This document shows positions 17,354 through 26,043 of a DNA stretch of 64,000 nucleotides, piece after piece. Location of the stretch: contig CAIYYN010000037.1 in assembly GCA_903930435.1 (NCBI GenBank), forward strand, positions 85,040 to 149,039. Direction: 5' to 3'. This stretch comes from an uncultured Hyphomicrobiales bacterium. GTDB lineage: Bacteria > Pseudomonadota > Alphaproteobacteria > Rhizobiales > Ancalomicrobiaceae. Under the pieces are notes generated by a model. It worked only from the letters and a program-made list of their open reading frames with translations. It did no database searches and was not told where the DNA came from. A program made the translations under genes and the position numbers. The first letter of the stretch is position 1, and each line of letters begins with the position of its first letter.

Positions 17354-17545
17354 ATGTCCACGGAACAGGAAGTCAAATTATTGGCGGAGAAGGTCGCCGC
17401 CGCTCAGGCGATTGTCGTCGCAAAGCGCAAGAGCGGTTCAGCGGAAGATCTGGAGGAGGCGAAATCGGACTGGAATGAGGCTGTCGAGGCCTATGACAAG
17501 GCCGTTGACGCCTGGGCCGAAGCCGGATTTCCGAAATCGGCCTGA
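17354..17545 (+). CDS. small acidic helical protein of unknown function
   Basis: A 63-residue product, nearly all Ala, Glu, Lys and Asp, that would form one or two amphipathic helices or a short coiled coil ('EVKLLAEKVAAAQAIV', 'SDWNEAVEAYDKAVDAWAEAG'). No Cys, no membrane segment and no signal peptide. ATG 17354 follows 'agaggaaaga' at good spacing, which makes the gene credible despite its size. I do not recognise a family. It is divergent from the transporter ATPase and convergent with the GlcG-like gene; its stop sits inside a small hairpin (17540-17556) that also contains the stop of that gene. Confidence 0.65.
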   Translation: MSTEQEVKLLAEKVAAAQAIVVAKRKSGSAEDLEEAKSDWNEAVEAYDKAVDAWAEAGFPKSA

Positions 17546-17550
17546 CTCGC

Positions 17551-18000
17551 TCAGGCAGCGCTCGCGGGATCGCCACCAGTGCCAGTGAAGCCTGCGGCTG
17601 TGATACCCGCCAATGCGCAAAGCTCGTCATTATCACCGACGTCGCCGGAGATGCCGACCGCACCAATCACGTCGCCGTCGTGATCAAGGATCAGGCAGCC
17701 ACCCGGCGATGGCAACACACGGCCCTCGCTCGCGACCGCCAGCGTCGTAATGAAAGCTGGATTGGTCGCTGCACGCTTTGCCATTTCACGCGTGCCAAAG
17801 CCGAGGCCGAGCGAGCCCCAGGCTTTCCCCGAGGCCACGTCGATCCGCATGATGCCAGCACCATCCTCGCGCTTGCAGGCAATCATGTTGCCACCCGCAT
17901 CGAGCACGGCAATCGCCAACGGCAACAGCGAGCGGCTGCGCCCTTCCTTCAAGGCCGCATCGATGATTGTGTCGGCTTGCTTGAGCGTCAGTTTAGACAT
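17551..18000 (-). CDS. GlcG/HbpS family protein
   Basis: A 149-residue protein of the GlcG/HbpS (DUF336) family: 'IIDAALKEGRSRSLLPLAIAVLDAGGNMIACKREDGAG' at the start, then 'GREVLPSPGG'-like ('EGRVLPSPGGCLI') and 'GAVGISGDVGDNDELCALAGI' at the end. The family includes a haem-binding, redox-linked extracellular protein of Streptomyces and a protein encoded with glycolate oxidase; most members have no proven role. No signal peptide is visible, so it is probably cytoplasmic. ATG 18000 has 'agggatcacc' upstream. No glycolate genes are near. Confidence 0.9.
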   Translation of the reverse strand: MSKLTLKQADTIIDAALKEGRSRSLLPLAIAVLDAGGNMIACKREDGAGIMRIDVASGKAWGSLGLGFGTREMAKRAATNPAFITTLAVASEGRVLPSPGGCLILDHDGDVIGAVGISGDVGDNDELCALAGITAAGFTGTGGDPASAA

Positions 18001-18189
18001 GGTGATCCCTATCTCGTCGGACGTTACTGGATGCGTGAATTGGCGGGCAAGACCATCCTAGAGCCGCGCCAGCCGAGCCTGATGCCTAGACCTAAATGCC
18101 CGTCAGGTCAAAACAAGCGACAGAGCGGTTGGGACAGCGTCGATCAGCCGAATTCGTTATGATAATCTAACTCCGGATATGTTCCGGGA

Positions 18190-18840
18190 TCAGCAGCCGG
18201 GCGCGAACGCATGCTGGTGGAATGCGATCTGGTCAGGGCAATAGCGGTATTGCCGACCCACAGGACAGGCATCGCGGGAAAAGCAGCCAGCCTCGAGGCA
18301 TGCCGCATTATCGCTCGCCAGATGGCGGCGACAGCCAGCGACGTCAAAACCTTCCATCGTATAGGCCCCCACCGGGCAGGCTGACAGGCATGGCTTGGCG
18401 ACGCATGACAGACATGGGCTCTCAGGCTTTAGAGAGACGTCACGCAGGCCACAGTCAGGGAGGATAAGCGCCGCTCGATAACTGTGCCAGAAGCCATATT
18501 CCGGGTGAACGAGCAGACCAATGGGCGATTGAAATGCAATGCCTGCCTGCTTGGCCCAGGTCTGAAACGGGTGCCAGGGAGGACCCTCAAAGGGATAAAG
18601 CGCCGTTGCCCCAAGTGAATGCGCCAAAGCATCAACAACGCGACGTGTCCAGCGATCGAGGGGATCGGCTAGCCCATCGCGACGCTCCTGCGAGTCCGCG
18701 AACAGCTGCCAGTGACCGGCACCGGTCCAACCAATCAGCACCAGCCGCGAACGCACATCATCCTGTTCGGGGCACAGTTCGACGGGCACCGGGAGCGTGC
18801 CGAGAACCGAAAAACCAGCTTCGTTGATCGCCTTTTCCAT
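18190..18840 (-). CDS. 4Fe-4S dicluster protein, QueG/CblC-like organisation
   Basis: A 216-residue protein. The N-terminal two thirds is a globular region with 'FEGPPWHPFQTWAKQAG' and 'GLLVHPEYGFWHSYRAALILPD', reminiscent of the segment before the ferredoxin domain in epoxyqueuosine reductases and cobalamin-processing proteins. The C-terminal third is Cys-rich: 'CLSCVAKPCLSACPVGA' (C-x2-C-x4-C-x3-CP) and a second set 'C..CLEAGCFSRDACPVG', enough for two [4Fe-4S] clusters. Cytoplasmic by lack of a signal. Start ATG 18840 (GTG 18843 is adjacent). Substrate and cofactor are unknown; the QueG/CblC comparison is by eye only. Confidence 0.75.
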   Translation of the reverse strand: MEKAINEAGFSVLGTLPVPVELCPEQDDVRSRLVLIGWTGAGHWQLFADSQERRDGLADPLDRWTRRVVDALAHSLGATALYPFEGPPWHPFQTWAKQAGIAFQSPIGLLVHPEYGFWHSYRAALILPDCGLRDVSLKPESPCLSCVAKPCLSACPVGAYTMEGFDVAGCRRHLASDNAACLEAGCFSRDACPVGRQYRYCPDQIAFHQHAFAPGC

Positions 18841-18879
18841 CACCGCAAAACCGATGGCCTAAGTCATTGAACCAATTCC

Positions 18880-18915
18880 AAAAAAGTACGGCCAGGCACC
18901 TTGAGCACCTGGCCG
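18880..18915 (-). terminator. factor-independent terminator after the phosphoesterase gene
   Basis: On the minus strand an 8-bp perfect stem (CGGCCAGG at 18908-18915 paired with CCTGGCCG at 18889-18896), 11-base loop, then 'tac' and six T. It lies about 40 bases past the phosphoesterase stop and just ahead of no further co-directional reading, since the Fe-S gene starts at 18840; the two genes are therefore separate units. Confidence 0.85.
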
Positions 18916-18954
18916 CATCGTTACGACAGTTTGAGAAGCATCCGCCTCTCTCGA

Positions 18955-20415
18955 TTACTTCAGCCGTTCCGGATCGAGCGCTTCCGAGAGATCGGCCTGG
19001 GCTGCGTCGCGCGTGCCCAAAGGCGCAAGATCGAAGCGGGCCTCGATGAATTTCAGGATTGCAGTCGTATCGTATTGCGTATGATCGATATACCCACGGC
19101 GGGCGAACGGCGAGATAATGAGCGCTGGCACCCGGCTACCCGGACCAAACTCATCCGCCTTTGGCGCTTCGGTTGGCGGAGCAACGTGATCCCAGGCACC
19201 ACCATGCTCGTCATAGGTGACAATGATAACGGTAGACGCCCACGCAGGGCTTGCCTTCACCTGCTCGATCAGATCATGCATGTGGCGTTCGCCAACAATC
19301 AGGTTGGCGTAGCCGGGATGTTCGTTGTTCTCACCAACCGGCTTGTAGAAGGCGACCGGTGGCAGCTTGTTGGCGTGAATATCGGCGATGAGATCGTCGA
19401 AATCACGCAAATGCGCCTTTCGTGCCTCCGTACCAGCGGCGTATTTGGCGAAAAAGGCGAAGGCCTGATGATGATACTGGAACAGCGGATCGGCTTTTGA
19501 AGCCGTGCCGGTCTTGGGATCTGTCTCTGCAACGGCATCGTTCCAGCCGCCAGAATACCATTTCCAGTCAATGCCCTTGTCTGACAGGCGGTCACCGATC
19601 GTCGGCATGGTCTGCGGTGGCAGGATCAGCGGCGACCCCGTCGGCACCGGACGCGGATTGTCCGGGAAGAGCGTATTGACCGCATAGCCATCGGCGGTCA
19701 CCTTGGTGTCGATTACTTCGCCCGATGGCTCATAGCGCGGCGGGTCTTTCAAATTCAGCGTCGGATTGCGGACCGCGTCAGGCGCATTCGGATAGACCGG
19801 CGTGCATGCACAAATCAGCCAGAAATGATTGAGGAAGGACCCGCCAAAGGCCGCATGGAAGAAATTGTCCATGAGCACATAGTCTTTTGCGTATCGCCAC
19901 ATCGGCGACTTCGACGTGTCGAAATACCCCATGACCAGCGAGCCGGAGTCGCCGCCCGAAACGAAGCGGTCCATCTTGCCACCATCGATCTGGCCGCGTT
20001 CGGTAAAGAAGGCGTGGATCAAATCACCCGTTGTCTCCTGTGGCCCGACGTTGCCACTATCCTTGCCCCCATTGTTGATGAGGAACGGGCCATTCGGCAG
20101 ATTTTCCTTGAAGCGGGCATCCTTCACCTTTGGCGAACGGTCGCTGTCGAGCACCGGCGGCAAAGTCACGTAGGGCTTGCCCGACCCGTCAACCTGGGGG
20201 AACTTTTGCGTGCCATCCGGATTTTTGGAATTGGCGATCCCGTTCGCTCCCGGGAATGTGCCGTATAGGTTATCGAACGAGCGATTTTCCATATAGATGA
20301 CAAGGATATGCTCGATCTTTGCGAGCGACGGCCTGGTGTCCGCAAAGGACCCTTGCGCGAAAGCCACAAGCTGGAGTGCAGTCGTCAGCCCCAGGATAAA
20401 TGCCCGCCGGATCAT
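18955..20415 (-). CDS. secreted phosphoesterase (phospholipase C / AcpA acid phosphatase superfamily)
   Basis: A 486-residue exported hydrolase of the PF04185 superfamily. Signal peptide residues 1-25 ('GSFADT' cleavage region). Metal-site motifs: 'IYMENRSFDNLYG' (about 40-52), 'MGYFDTSKSPMWRYAKDYVLMDNFF' in the middle where the family has its nucleophile region, and 'TYDEHGGAWDHV' near 400. Family members act on phospholipids or phosphomonoesters in the periplasm or medium, often under phosphate limitation; no Pho box was looked for successfully here. ATG 20415 follows 'agaggaacgac'. Followed by a strong terminator. Exact substrate is open. Confidence 0.9.
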   Translation of the reverse strand: MIRRAFILGLTTALQLVAFAQGSFADTRPSLAKIEHILVIYMENRSFDNLYGTFPGANGIANSKNPDGTQKFPQVDGSGKPYVTLPPVLDSDRSPKVKDARFKENLPNGPFLINNGGKDSGNVGPQETTGDLIHAFFTERGQIDGGKMDRFVSGGDSGSLVMGYFDTSKSPMWRYAKDYVLMDNFFHAAFGGSFLNHFWLICACTPVYPNAPDAVRNPTLNLKDPPRYEPSGEVIDTKVTADGYAVNTLFPDNPRPVPTGSPLILPPQTMPTIGDRLSDKGIDWKWYSGGWNDAVAETDPKTGTASKADPLFQYHHQAFAFFAKYAAGTEARKAHLRDFDDLIADIHANKLPPVAFYKPVGENNEHPGYANLIVGERHMHDLIEQVKASPAWASTVIIVTYDEHGGAWDHVAPPTEAPKADEFGPGSRVPALIISPFARRGYIDHTQYDTTAILKFIEARFDLAPLGTRDAAQADLSEALDPERLK

Positions 20416-20698
20416 TGTCGTTCCTCTTCATCCGTTTTTGAAAGCTGCCCATCGACCGGGAGATGATTCCACGTCCGCTATTCGAATTATGCGCCAGATA
20501 GCACTCTAGCCCATACAATCATCAAGGCAAGTTTCGTGTCTGAGCGGTGACCATCGCCAAAAATCTGAGCGACGTCCAATCCGCATACCTATATCGGCGC
20601 CGGTATTAGCCTAAACGTATATCGCTTTCGTGACCATCGACGTCGCCACAACGTCAGACTGATCTAATACCTGACGCATATAACCCATTGATCATATT

Positions 20699-20773
20699 TG
20701 GTGAGCCGGGCGGGGATCGAACCCGCGACCACATGATTAAAAGTCACGTGCTCTACCGCTGAGCTACCGGCCC
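20699..20773 (-). tRNA. tRNA-Lys (anticodon UUU)
   Basis: Cloverleaf on the minus strand: acceptor GGGCCGG pairs with CCGGCTC (one G-U), D arm GCTC/GAGC, anticodon stem CGTGA/TCATG with loop CTTTTAA (anticodon TTT, RC of 20739-20741), T arm with loop 'TTCGATC', discriminator A and an encoded CCA (20699-20701). It stands alone; no integrase or second copy of its 3' end is visible nearby. Confidence 0.97.
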
Positions 20774-21020
20774 CTTGACGAACTGGACACATCGACGAGC
20801 GCCGAGGGTGTGATCCATTTGTCAGTTTCTAGTGCGGTATGGACTACCTTCAAAGTGCGGCGGACCATAAGTGCCTCGACCGGAGAGGTCAAGCACCGAT
20901 CGCAACACTTCATGCCAAATTGCGAAGAGATATCAAGGCATGCGCCGGAGCGCTCGAGAACCTCTCCGCACAGGAAGGAAATAGAGGAGCTGCGTTCAGT
21001 CGCCACCCCTCATTGAGCAC

Positions 21021-22763
21021 TTAATTGGTCAGGTAGGTCTTGGGGTCGACCGGCTTCTGACCCTTGCGCAATTCGAAATGCAGCTGCGGCTGCGTGACGC
21101 TGCCGGTGGCACCGGCCCGGGCGATGATCTGCCCGCGTGTCACCTTGTCACCCTTGTTCACGAGCAGGTCGCTGGCGTGGGCATAGACCGTGACCCAACC
21201 ATCCGGATGCTTGACGAGGACGACATTACCGTAGCCCTTCAACTCATTGCCCGAATAGATTACTTCGCCGTCCTCGGCGGACTTCACGGACGTTCCCTCG
21301 GGGACAGCGAGATTGATGCCGTCGTTACGGGCACCGTTCGCCGTCGCACCGAAGCTTTCGATGACACGCCCGCGAACCGGCCACCGGAAGGACGGCTGCT
21401 TGTTCGGATCGACACGCGGTGTGTCGACGGAGGGCTTGGGCTCCTGAGCGACGGCAACAATCGGCTCACTGGCAGGTGTTGCGGCCGCAGTCACGGTCTT
21501 CTGCTCCTGCGGCTTGGCAGCCGCAACCTGCGCAATCGGCTTCGGCGGGGCAACGGGTGCCGCGGAGGCTGTTGCGACCGGAGTGGTGGGCGATGTTGTC
21601 GCAGGCGATGTCACCGCTTCAGCAACGTGCCGACCGGGAACAACAGGCAGAGCAATCTTCTGACCGGGCTTCAGCACCGCATCACCACCCAGATGATTGG
21701 CTGCTTCCAGTTTCTGAAGGGGTATCCCATAGGTCCGGGCGATTGATTCCAGCGACTCGCCATGACGGACGATGTGTTCGCCTGCCTTCGGCAACTGCTC
21801 AACGGGTGCAGGCTGGGAGGCCACATGGACAGGCGCTGCCGGTGCAGCGGCCTGTTGATCTCCATGATAGACATAGGTCGGAATCAGAATCTGCTGGCCA
21901 GGCTGTACGCGGGTCGCATCGGCGAAGTTGTTGGCTGTCATGATGGCAACAACCGGAACACCATAGCGCTGTGACAGGGATGAGATCGACTCACCCTGCT
22001 TCAGCGTCACATAGGTTCCACCCACCGACGACCAGTTCGATGCGAGTTGGCGTGCTTCGGGATGGGGTGCCTGCGCAGGCGTCGCAGGCGCGGGATGTTG
22101 CGGAGGCTGGATGGTCGCGACCACCGGTGCCGGCATCTTCGGCTGCGCAATTGGCATCACAGGCTGACTGGCGGTCGATCCCGTTGTCGCTGGAGCAGCG
22201 ACGCGCGACGGAGCTGCTTGCACCGGCAACGGCTGCGGCATTGGTTGAGCAACGGCAACCTTCGGGCGCGCATTGACGGCACTCGGTCCGGTCTGAAGCA
22301 CGATCTGTTGCTGAGGCTGCGCGGGCGGCATCGGCTGCGGCGCGGGCTTTGCCATCGCAAGCGGCTTCAGCGGTGCCGGATAAACCGGCGCCGCCTGAGA
22401 CTGGTATGTAGGTGCCTGATAAGACGGCTGTTGCGGGTATGACTGCGGCTGGGAATAGACGGGTTGCTGATACGTTGGCGGCGCAGCCTGCGGCGACTGC
22501 CACGGACGCCCATACCATGGCTCTGGCTGAGGCTGGGCATAACCCGGTTGAACCGATCCCGTCGTGTCGGCACGATAGCGATTCTGACCCTGATACTGAG
22601 GACTACCGAGATAGGCTTGCTGATTTGCCGTTGCGGGGGCATACCCCGGTCCATCCCCAAATCGTGAGGAGTCCGAGCATCCTGCAACTGTGGCAGATGC
22701 GACCGCAATCACGGCCATTTGCACTGCCCTTGAAGACCGCCACTCAGAGACTTTGGCACGCAT
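21021..22763 (-). CDS. lipoprotein with two LysM domains and an inactive LytM (M23) domain, NlpD/DipM type
   Basis: A 580-residue envelope protein. Lipobox 'TVAGC' with C29 as the lipid-bearing residue; a long Pro/Gln-rich linker (about 40-230); LysM 1 ('YVTLKQGESISSLSQRYGV') and LysM 2 ('HIVRHGESLESIARTYGI') for peptidoglycan binding; C-terminal LytM domain (about 470-580). The zinc ligands are lost: 'NDGINLA' replaces H-x-G-I-D and 'QLHFELR' lacks the first His of H-x-H. It therefore resembles NlpD and DipM, which activate amidases for daughter-cell separation without being peptidases. ATG 22763 gives the cleanest signal; GTG 22775 is possible. Divergent from dinB. Confidence 0.92.
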   Translation of the reverse strand: MRAKVSEWRSSRAVQMAVIAVASATVAGCSDSSRFGDGPGYAPATANQQAYLGSPQYQGQNRYRADTTGSVQPGYAQPQPEPWYGRPWQSPQAAPPTYQQPVYSQPQSYPQQPSYQAPTYQSQAAPVYPAPLKPLAMAKPAPQPMPPAQPQQQIVLQTGPSAVNARPKVAVAQPMPQPLPVQAAPSRVAAPATTGSTASQPVMPIAQPKMPAPVVATIQPPQHPAPATPAQAPHPEARQLASNWSSVGGTYVTLKQGESISSLSQRYGVPVVAIMTANNFADATRVQPGQQILIPTYVYHGDQQAAAPAAPVHVASQPAPVEQLPKAGEHIVRHGESLESIARTYGIPLQKLEAANHLGGDAVLKPGQKIALPVVPGRHVAEAVTSPATTSPTTPVATASAAPVAPPKPIAQVAAAKPQEQKTVTAAATPASEPIVAVAQEPKPSVDTPRVDPNKQPSFRWPVRGRVIESFGATANGARNDGINLAVPEGTSVKSAEDGEVIYSGNELKGYGNVVLVKHPDGWVTVYAHASDLLVNKGDKVTRGQIIARAGATGSVTQPQLHFELRKGQKPVDPKTYLTN

Positions 22764-23052
22764 CGCTACACTCACGGCATACTGAAAACTGTGTTCGATG
22801 CCAGTAAGCGCTTGTAACGTTGATAAATCTTTAAACCCATGGTCAACGGAGAATGTTTTCTCGCCAAACCGGGCCCATGTGGTAGGCTGAATGAAGGTTT
22901 TCCGCCATTTCGAATGGTAAACGGCTGAAAGAATTCGTGTTGGATCGAATTCGGCTCCGGAAAGACCAGATCAGACCGGTGTTAACACATTGAAGGAAAT
23001 TCGACACAGCGACGCAATTAACCGTTCACCAAACTGCTGAATTGATTGAAAG

Positions 23053-24369
23053 ATGCCGCCATCAGACGCACCGCCAACGTCGACAATCTGCCGAGATTGC
23101 TTGCGGGCCCTTTCCAGCCAGACAGACCGGCGCACGAGCCTGTTTCGCTGTCCGGCTTGCGGGAGTCCACGGATCGTCTCTCACCCCGAACTGATGGACC
23201 TGACGGTCGCGCATGTCGACTGCGACGCCTTTTACGCATCGGTGGAAAAGCGCGACAACCCGCAACTCCGTGACAGGCCGGTCATCGTAGGCGGTGGCGG
23301 ACGGCGGGGTGTCGTTTCCACTGCCTGCTACATCGCCCGAATTCGCGGCGTCAAATCGGCCATGCCGATGTACAAGGCACTAGACGCCTGCCCCGACGCC
23401 GTGGTCATTTCGCCGAACATGGCCAAATATTCAGCAGTCGGTCGAGACATCCGACGATTGATGCTCGAACTGACGCCGCTCGTCGAACCAATATCCATCG
23501 ATGAAGCGTTTCTCGATCTCTCGGGAACGGAAATGCTCCATGGTGCAGCCCCTGCCCTCACCCTTGCACGGCTCGCAGCCAAGGTGGAAACCGAAATCGG
23601 CATCACGCTGTCGGTTGGCCTTGGAGCCAACAAGTTCCTGGCCAAAATTGCGTCGGATCTCGATAAGCCACGGGGTTATGCAGTGATCGGGGCGCGCGAA
23701 GCGCGTGATTTTCTGGCGGATAAATCGGTTTCCCTCATCTGGGGCGTCGGAAAGGCGCTGCAGTCGCAACTCGCAGCCAACGGGATCACCAGGATTGGCC
23801 AGCTTCAAGGCATGGATGAAACCGACCTGATGAAGCGCTATGGTGCGATGGGGAAACGGCTGGCAAAACTATCCATTGGCGAAGATGTCCGTCGGGTTTC
23901 GCCGGACCGTGAAACCAAAAGCGTTTCGGCGGAAACCACATTTGAAACCGATATCGGGGACCTCGGGACACTCGACCCGATCTTGCGGCGCCTGTCAGAA
24001 ACCGTATCTGCGCGTTTGAAGACAGCCGGGATCGGTGGACACACCGTCGTCTTGAAACTGAAGACTCCGGACTTCAAAACCATCACACGAAACCGTCAAT
24101 TGAACGATCCAACCCGGCTTGCCGACCGCATCTGGCGAACCGGACACCAGATGCTGAGCAAGGAACTGGAGGGAAAGCGGTTTCGTCTGATCGGGATCGG
24201 CGTGACAGATCTCTGCGATGCCGATCTTTGCGATCCGCCTGACCTCGTCGACGAAGTAGCCGCAAAGTGGGCCAAGGCGGAATCGGCAATGGACAAGCTG
24301 CGCGGGAAGTTCGGCAAGGACGCGGTGAACGTTGGCATGCTCATGAAGCACGACAGGCCAAAGACCTGA
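23053..24369 (+). CDS. dinB: DNA polymerase IV
   Basis: A 438-residue Y-family translesion polymerase. It carries an N-terminal extension with a CxxC...CxxC zinc-ribbon-like set (C13, C16, C33, C36), then the catalytic palm: '[17 protein letters not shown]' (first metal Asp) and '[11 protein letters not shown]' (catalytic Asp-Glu), helix-hairpin-helix near '[13 protein letters not shown]', and a little-finger domain to about 410. The extension is seen in many alphaproteobacterial copies. ATG 23053 has a weak ribosome site ('ttgaaag'). No good LexA-type pair of GTTC/GAAC half sites is found upstream, so SOS control is not shown. Confidence 0.95.
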   Translation: MPPSDAPPTSTICRDCLRALSSQTDRRTSLFRCPACGSPRIVSHPELMDLTVAHVDCDAFYASVEKRDNPQLRDRPVIVGGGGRRGVVSTACYIARIRGVKSAMPMYKALDACPDAVVISPNMAKYSAVGRDIRRLMLELTPLVEPISIDEAFLDLSGTEMLHGAAPALTLARLAAKVETEIGITLSVGLGANKFLAKIASDLDKPRGYAVIGAREARDFLADKSVSLIWGVGKALQSQLAANGITRIGQLQGMDETDLMKRYGAMGKRLAKLSIGEDVRRVSPDRETKSVSAETTFETDIGDLGTLDPILRRLSETVSARLKTAGIGGHTVVLKLKTPDFKTITRNRQLNDPTRLADRIWRTGHQMLSKELEGKRFRLIGIGVTDLCDADLCDPPDLVDEVAAKWAKAESAMDKLRGKFGKDAVNVGMLMKHDRPKT

Positions 24370-24454
24370 GGAGCACGAGATTCAAAGCTCGATTGGATGC
24401 AGGCGGTCGCGTTCGAGACATGGCCTGGTAGGCATTATCACCGCCCTCAATGGA

Positions 24455-25333
24455 TCATTCGCACCGTCTGGTATCGACCGGCTTCAAATCGATCAGCCGC
24501 CCCTCAAGTGCGAAGTCTCCGTAATCCAGCTTCATGTGGCGGGTAACGCCGTTCGCGTAGAGGATAAACGACAGCTGATAGTCGGGCTCGGATTCGCCGG
24601 CCCCTTCGCGCTTGCTTGCATCAAAGTATGAGACCGTGACAGGCCAGCGCCGCACGTCCTTGAGCACAGCCGTATCGGCCGCCGGTTCGTCAGCAGACGT
24701 ATCCGTCAACGGAAGCTCGGCCCCAATGACCGACGTCGTGAGATCGATCTTATTCCCACCCTCGGACCCATCATAAAGCTTGATTTCGACGATCTTGTCG
24801 CCGGACTTCGCGGCTTCGATCAATCGAGCCAGATGTTGGGTTGGGAAAAGCGCATCGCCGGGGATCTTGACCTTGTCGACCTTCGGCTTGGTCAGAGCGA
24901 CATCGATGTCAGCTTCCTTTCGTGCCGCAATTCCCTTGGAATCCTCGGTCAGGACGGATGAGACAAATGTCTGGTTCACAAAATCAAAGCTGGTCCCCGG
25001 ACCGTCTTCAAAAGACGATGTTCGCATGTCCGACACTTTTATGTCGCCATCCTCGGTTTCAATGCGCGTGACAAACCTGAATTGCGTTGAAAATCCTTCA
25101 CAAACGCTACCGGTAAATTCGTAGACAAGGCGTCCCTCGACCTTGTTGATCGCTGAGCCCTGCTTCTGACCAGATAGGTGCAATTCGTAAACACCGCGAT
25201 GCGCGAACAACGTCTTGATCGTCGTGGTCAGGTCGGGCACGGAAGCCGATGACGCGACAGCGGATGAACTGATAGCGACGGCGCCCAGCAAACCAACGGA
25301 TGTCAGTTTCCACAAAGTCAATGCCTGCCTCAT
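24455..25333 (-). CDS. eipB: periplasmic envelope-integrity protein EipB (DUF1849)
   Basis: A 292-residue exported protein. Signal peptide about 1-30. The mature part is a single beta-rich DUF1849 domain with 'AHRGVYELHLSGQ', 'EGRLVYEFTGSVCEGFS', 'FEDGPGTSFDFVNQT' and a C-terminal 'DTRRCE'. C78 and C291 match the two Cys that form the conserved disulfide of Brucella EipB, a beta-spiral protein needed for envelope integrity and stress survival. ATG 25333 gives a normal signal sequence; ATG 25354 would add 7 residues. Divergent from ridA over 227 bases. Confidence 0.92.
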   Translation of the reverse strand: MRQALTLWKLTSVGLLGAVAISSSAVASSASVPDLTTTIKTLFAHRGVYELHLSGQKQGSAINKVEGRLVYEFTGSVCEGFSTQFRFVTRIETEDGDIKVSDMRTSSFEDGPGTSFDFVNQTFVSSVLTEDSKGIAARKEADIDVALTKPKVDKVKIPGDALFPTQHLARLIEAAKSGDKIVEIKLYDGSEGGNKIDLTTSVIGAELPLTDTSADEPAADTAVLKDVRRWPVTVSYFDASKREGAGESEPDYQLSFILYANGVTRHMKLDYGDFALEGRLIDLKPVDTRRCE

Positions 25334-25560
25334 TTTGCCGCCGTCAATCCACATCGTCGAAACACCATTACAGCACGTTGCATCGCATGATGGATAGGGA
25401 ACGTGCCGAGGTCAACCGACCTTCGTGGAACTGGTCCTTTGAGGCTGGCGAAACACGACAGGCTCTTTCCAAAATTAACATTGGGTTCATCCGGCGCATC
25501 CGTTGATAAACAAACGATTCTCCGCCATGAAAGTGCTCACATGAACAGTGAGGTAGTGAG

Positions 25561-26019
25561 ATGAACTCCATTGACGCCCGTCTTGCCGAACTTGGTATAA
25601 GCTTGCCGACGCCCCCCCTTCCAGTCGCCAACTACGTGCCTGCGGTCCAATGCGGCAACACGCTCTATATTTCCGGGCAGATCTCACGGCTGGGTGACGA
25701 CACCTACGCAGGAACGTTGGGCCTGAATGTCGACATCGAGACCGGAGCGAAGGCGGCGCGTGCATCTGCGATCAACCTGCTGGCGCAAGTCAAAGCCTAT
25801 CTCGGCGATTTCGATCGCCTGGTCCGGGTCGTCAAGCTCACAGGATTTGTGAACTCGACCGCCGAATTCTGCGACCATCCGAAGGTGGTCAACGGAGCGT
25901 CCGATCTCATGGTGGAAGTGCTCGGAGATGCCGGACGACATGCCCGCTCTGCGGTCGGAGTAGCAGCGCTCCCGATGGGTGTTGCCGTCGAAGTCGAAGG
26001 CATCTTCGAAATTCGCTGA
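25561..26019 (+). CDS. RidA family protein
   Basis: A 152-residue RidA/YjgF-family protein. Members form trimers and hydrolyse reactive enamine/imine intermediates made by pyridoxal-phosphate enzymes. The motif 'RHARSAVGVAALPMGVAVEVEGIFEI' includes the substrate-binding Arg position; 'LYISGQISR' is also typical. ATG 25561 is preceded by 'gtgaggtagtgag'. First of four co-directional genes (ridA, glycerophosphodiesterase, FemAB-like, HIT), with 24 bases to the next start. The subgroup lies outside classical RidA by its longer N-terminus, so its substrate is uncertain. Confidence 0.92.
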   Translation: MNSIDARLAELGISLPTPPLPVANYVPAVQCGNTLYISGQISRLGDDTYAGTLGLNVDIETGAKAARASAINLLAQVKAYLGDFDRLVRVVKLTGFVNSTAEFCDHPKVVNGASDLMVEVLGDAGRHARSAVGVAALPMGVAVEVEGIFEIR

Positions 26020-26043
26020 TCGCGATGAAGGGAATTCGCCTCG

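Noticed and set aside
20699..20773. tRNA-Lys as an integration site for a mobile element
   Set aside because: No integrase gene and no duplicate of the tRNA 3' end found in the flanks; neighbours are ordinary chromosomal genes.
22764..23052. LexA box for dinB
   Set aside because: A single GTTC occurs near the start, but no second half site at the 7-base spacing used in alphaproteobacteria.
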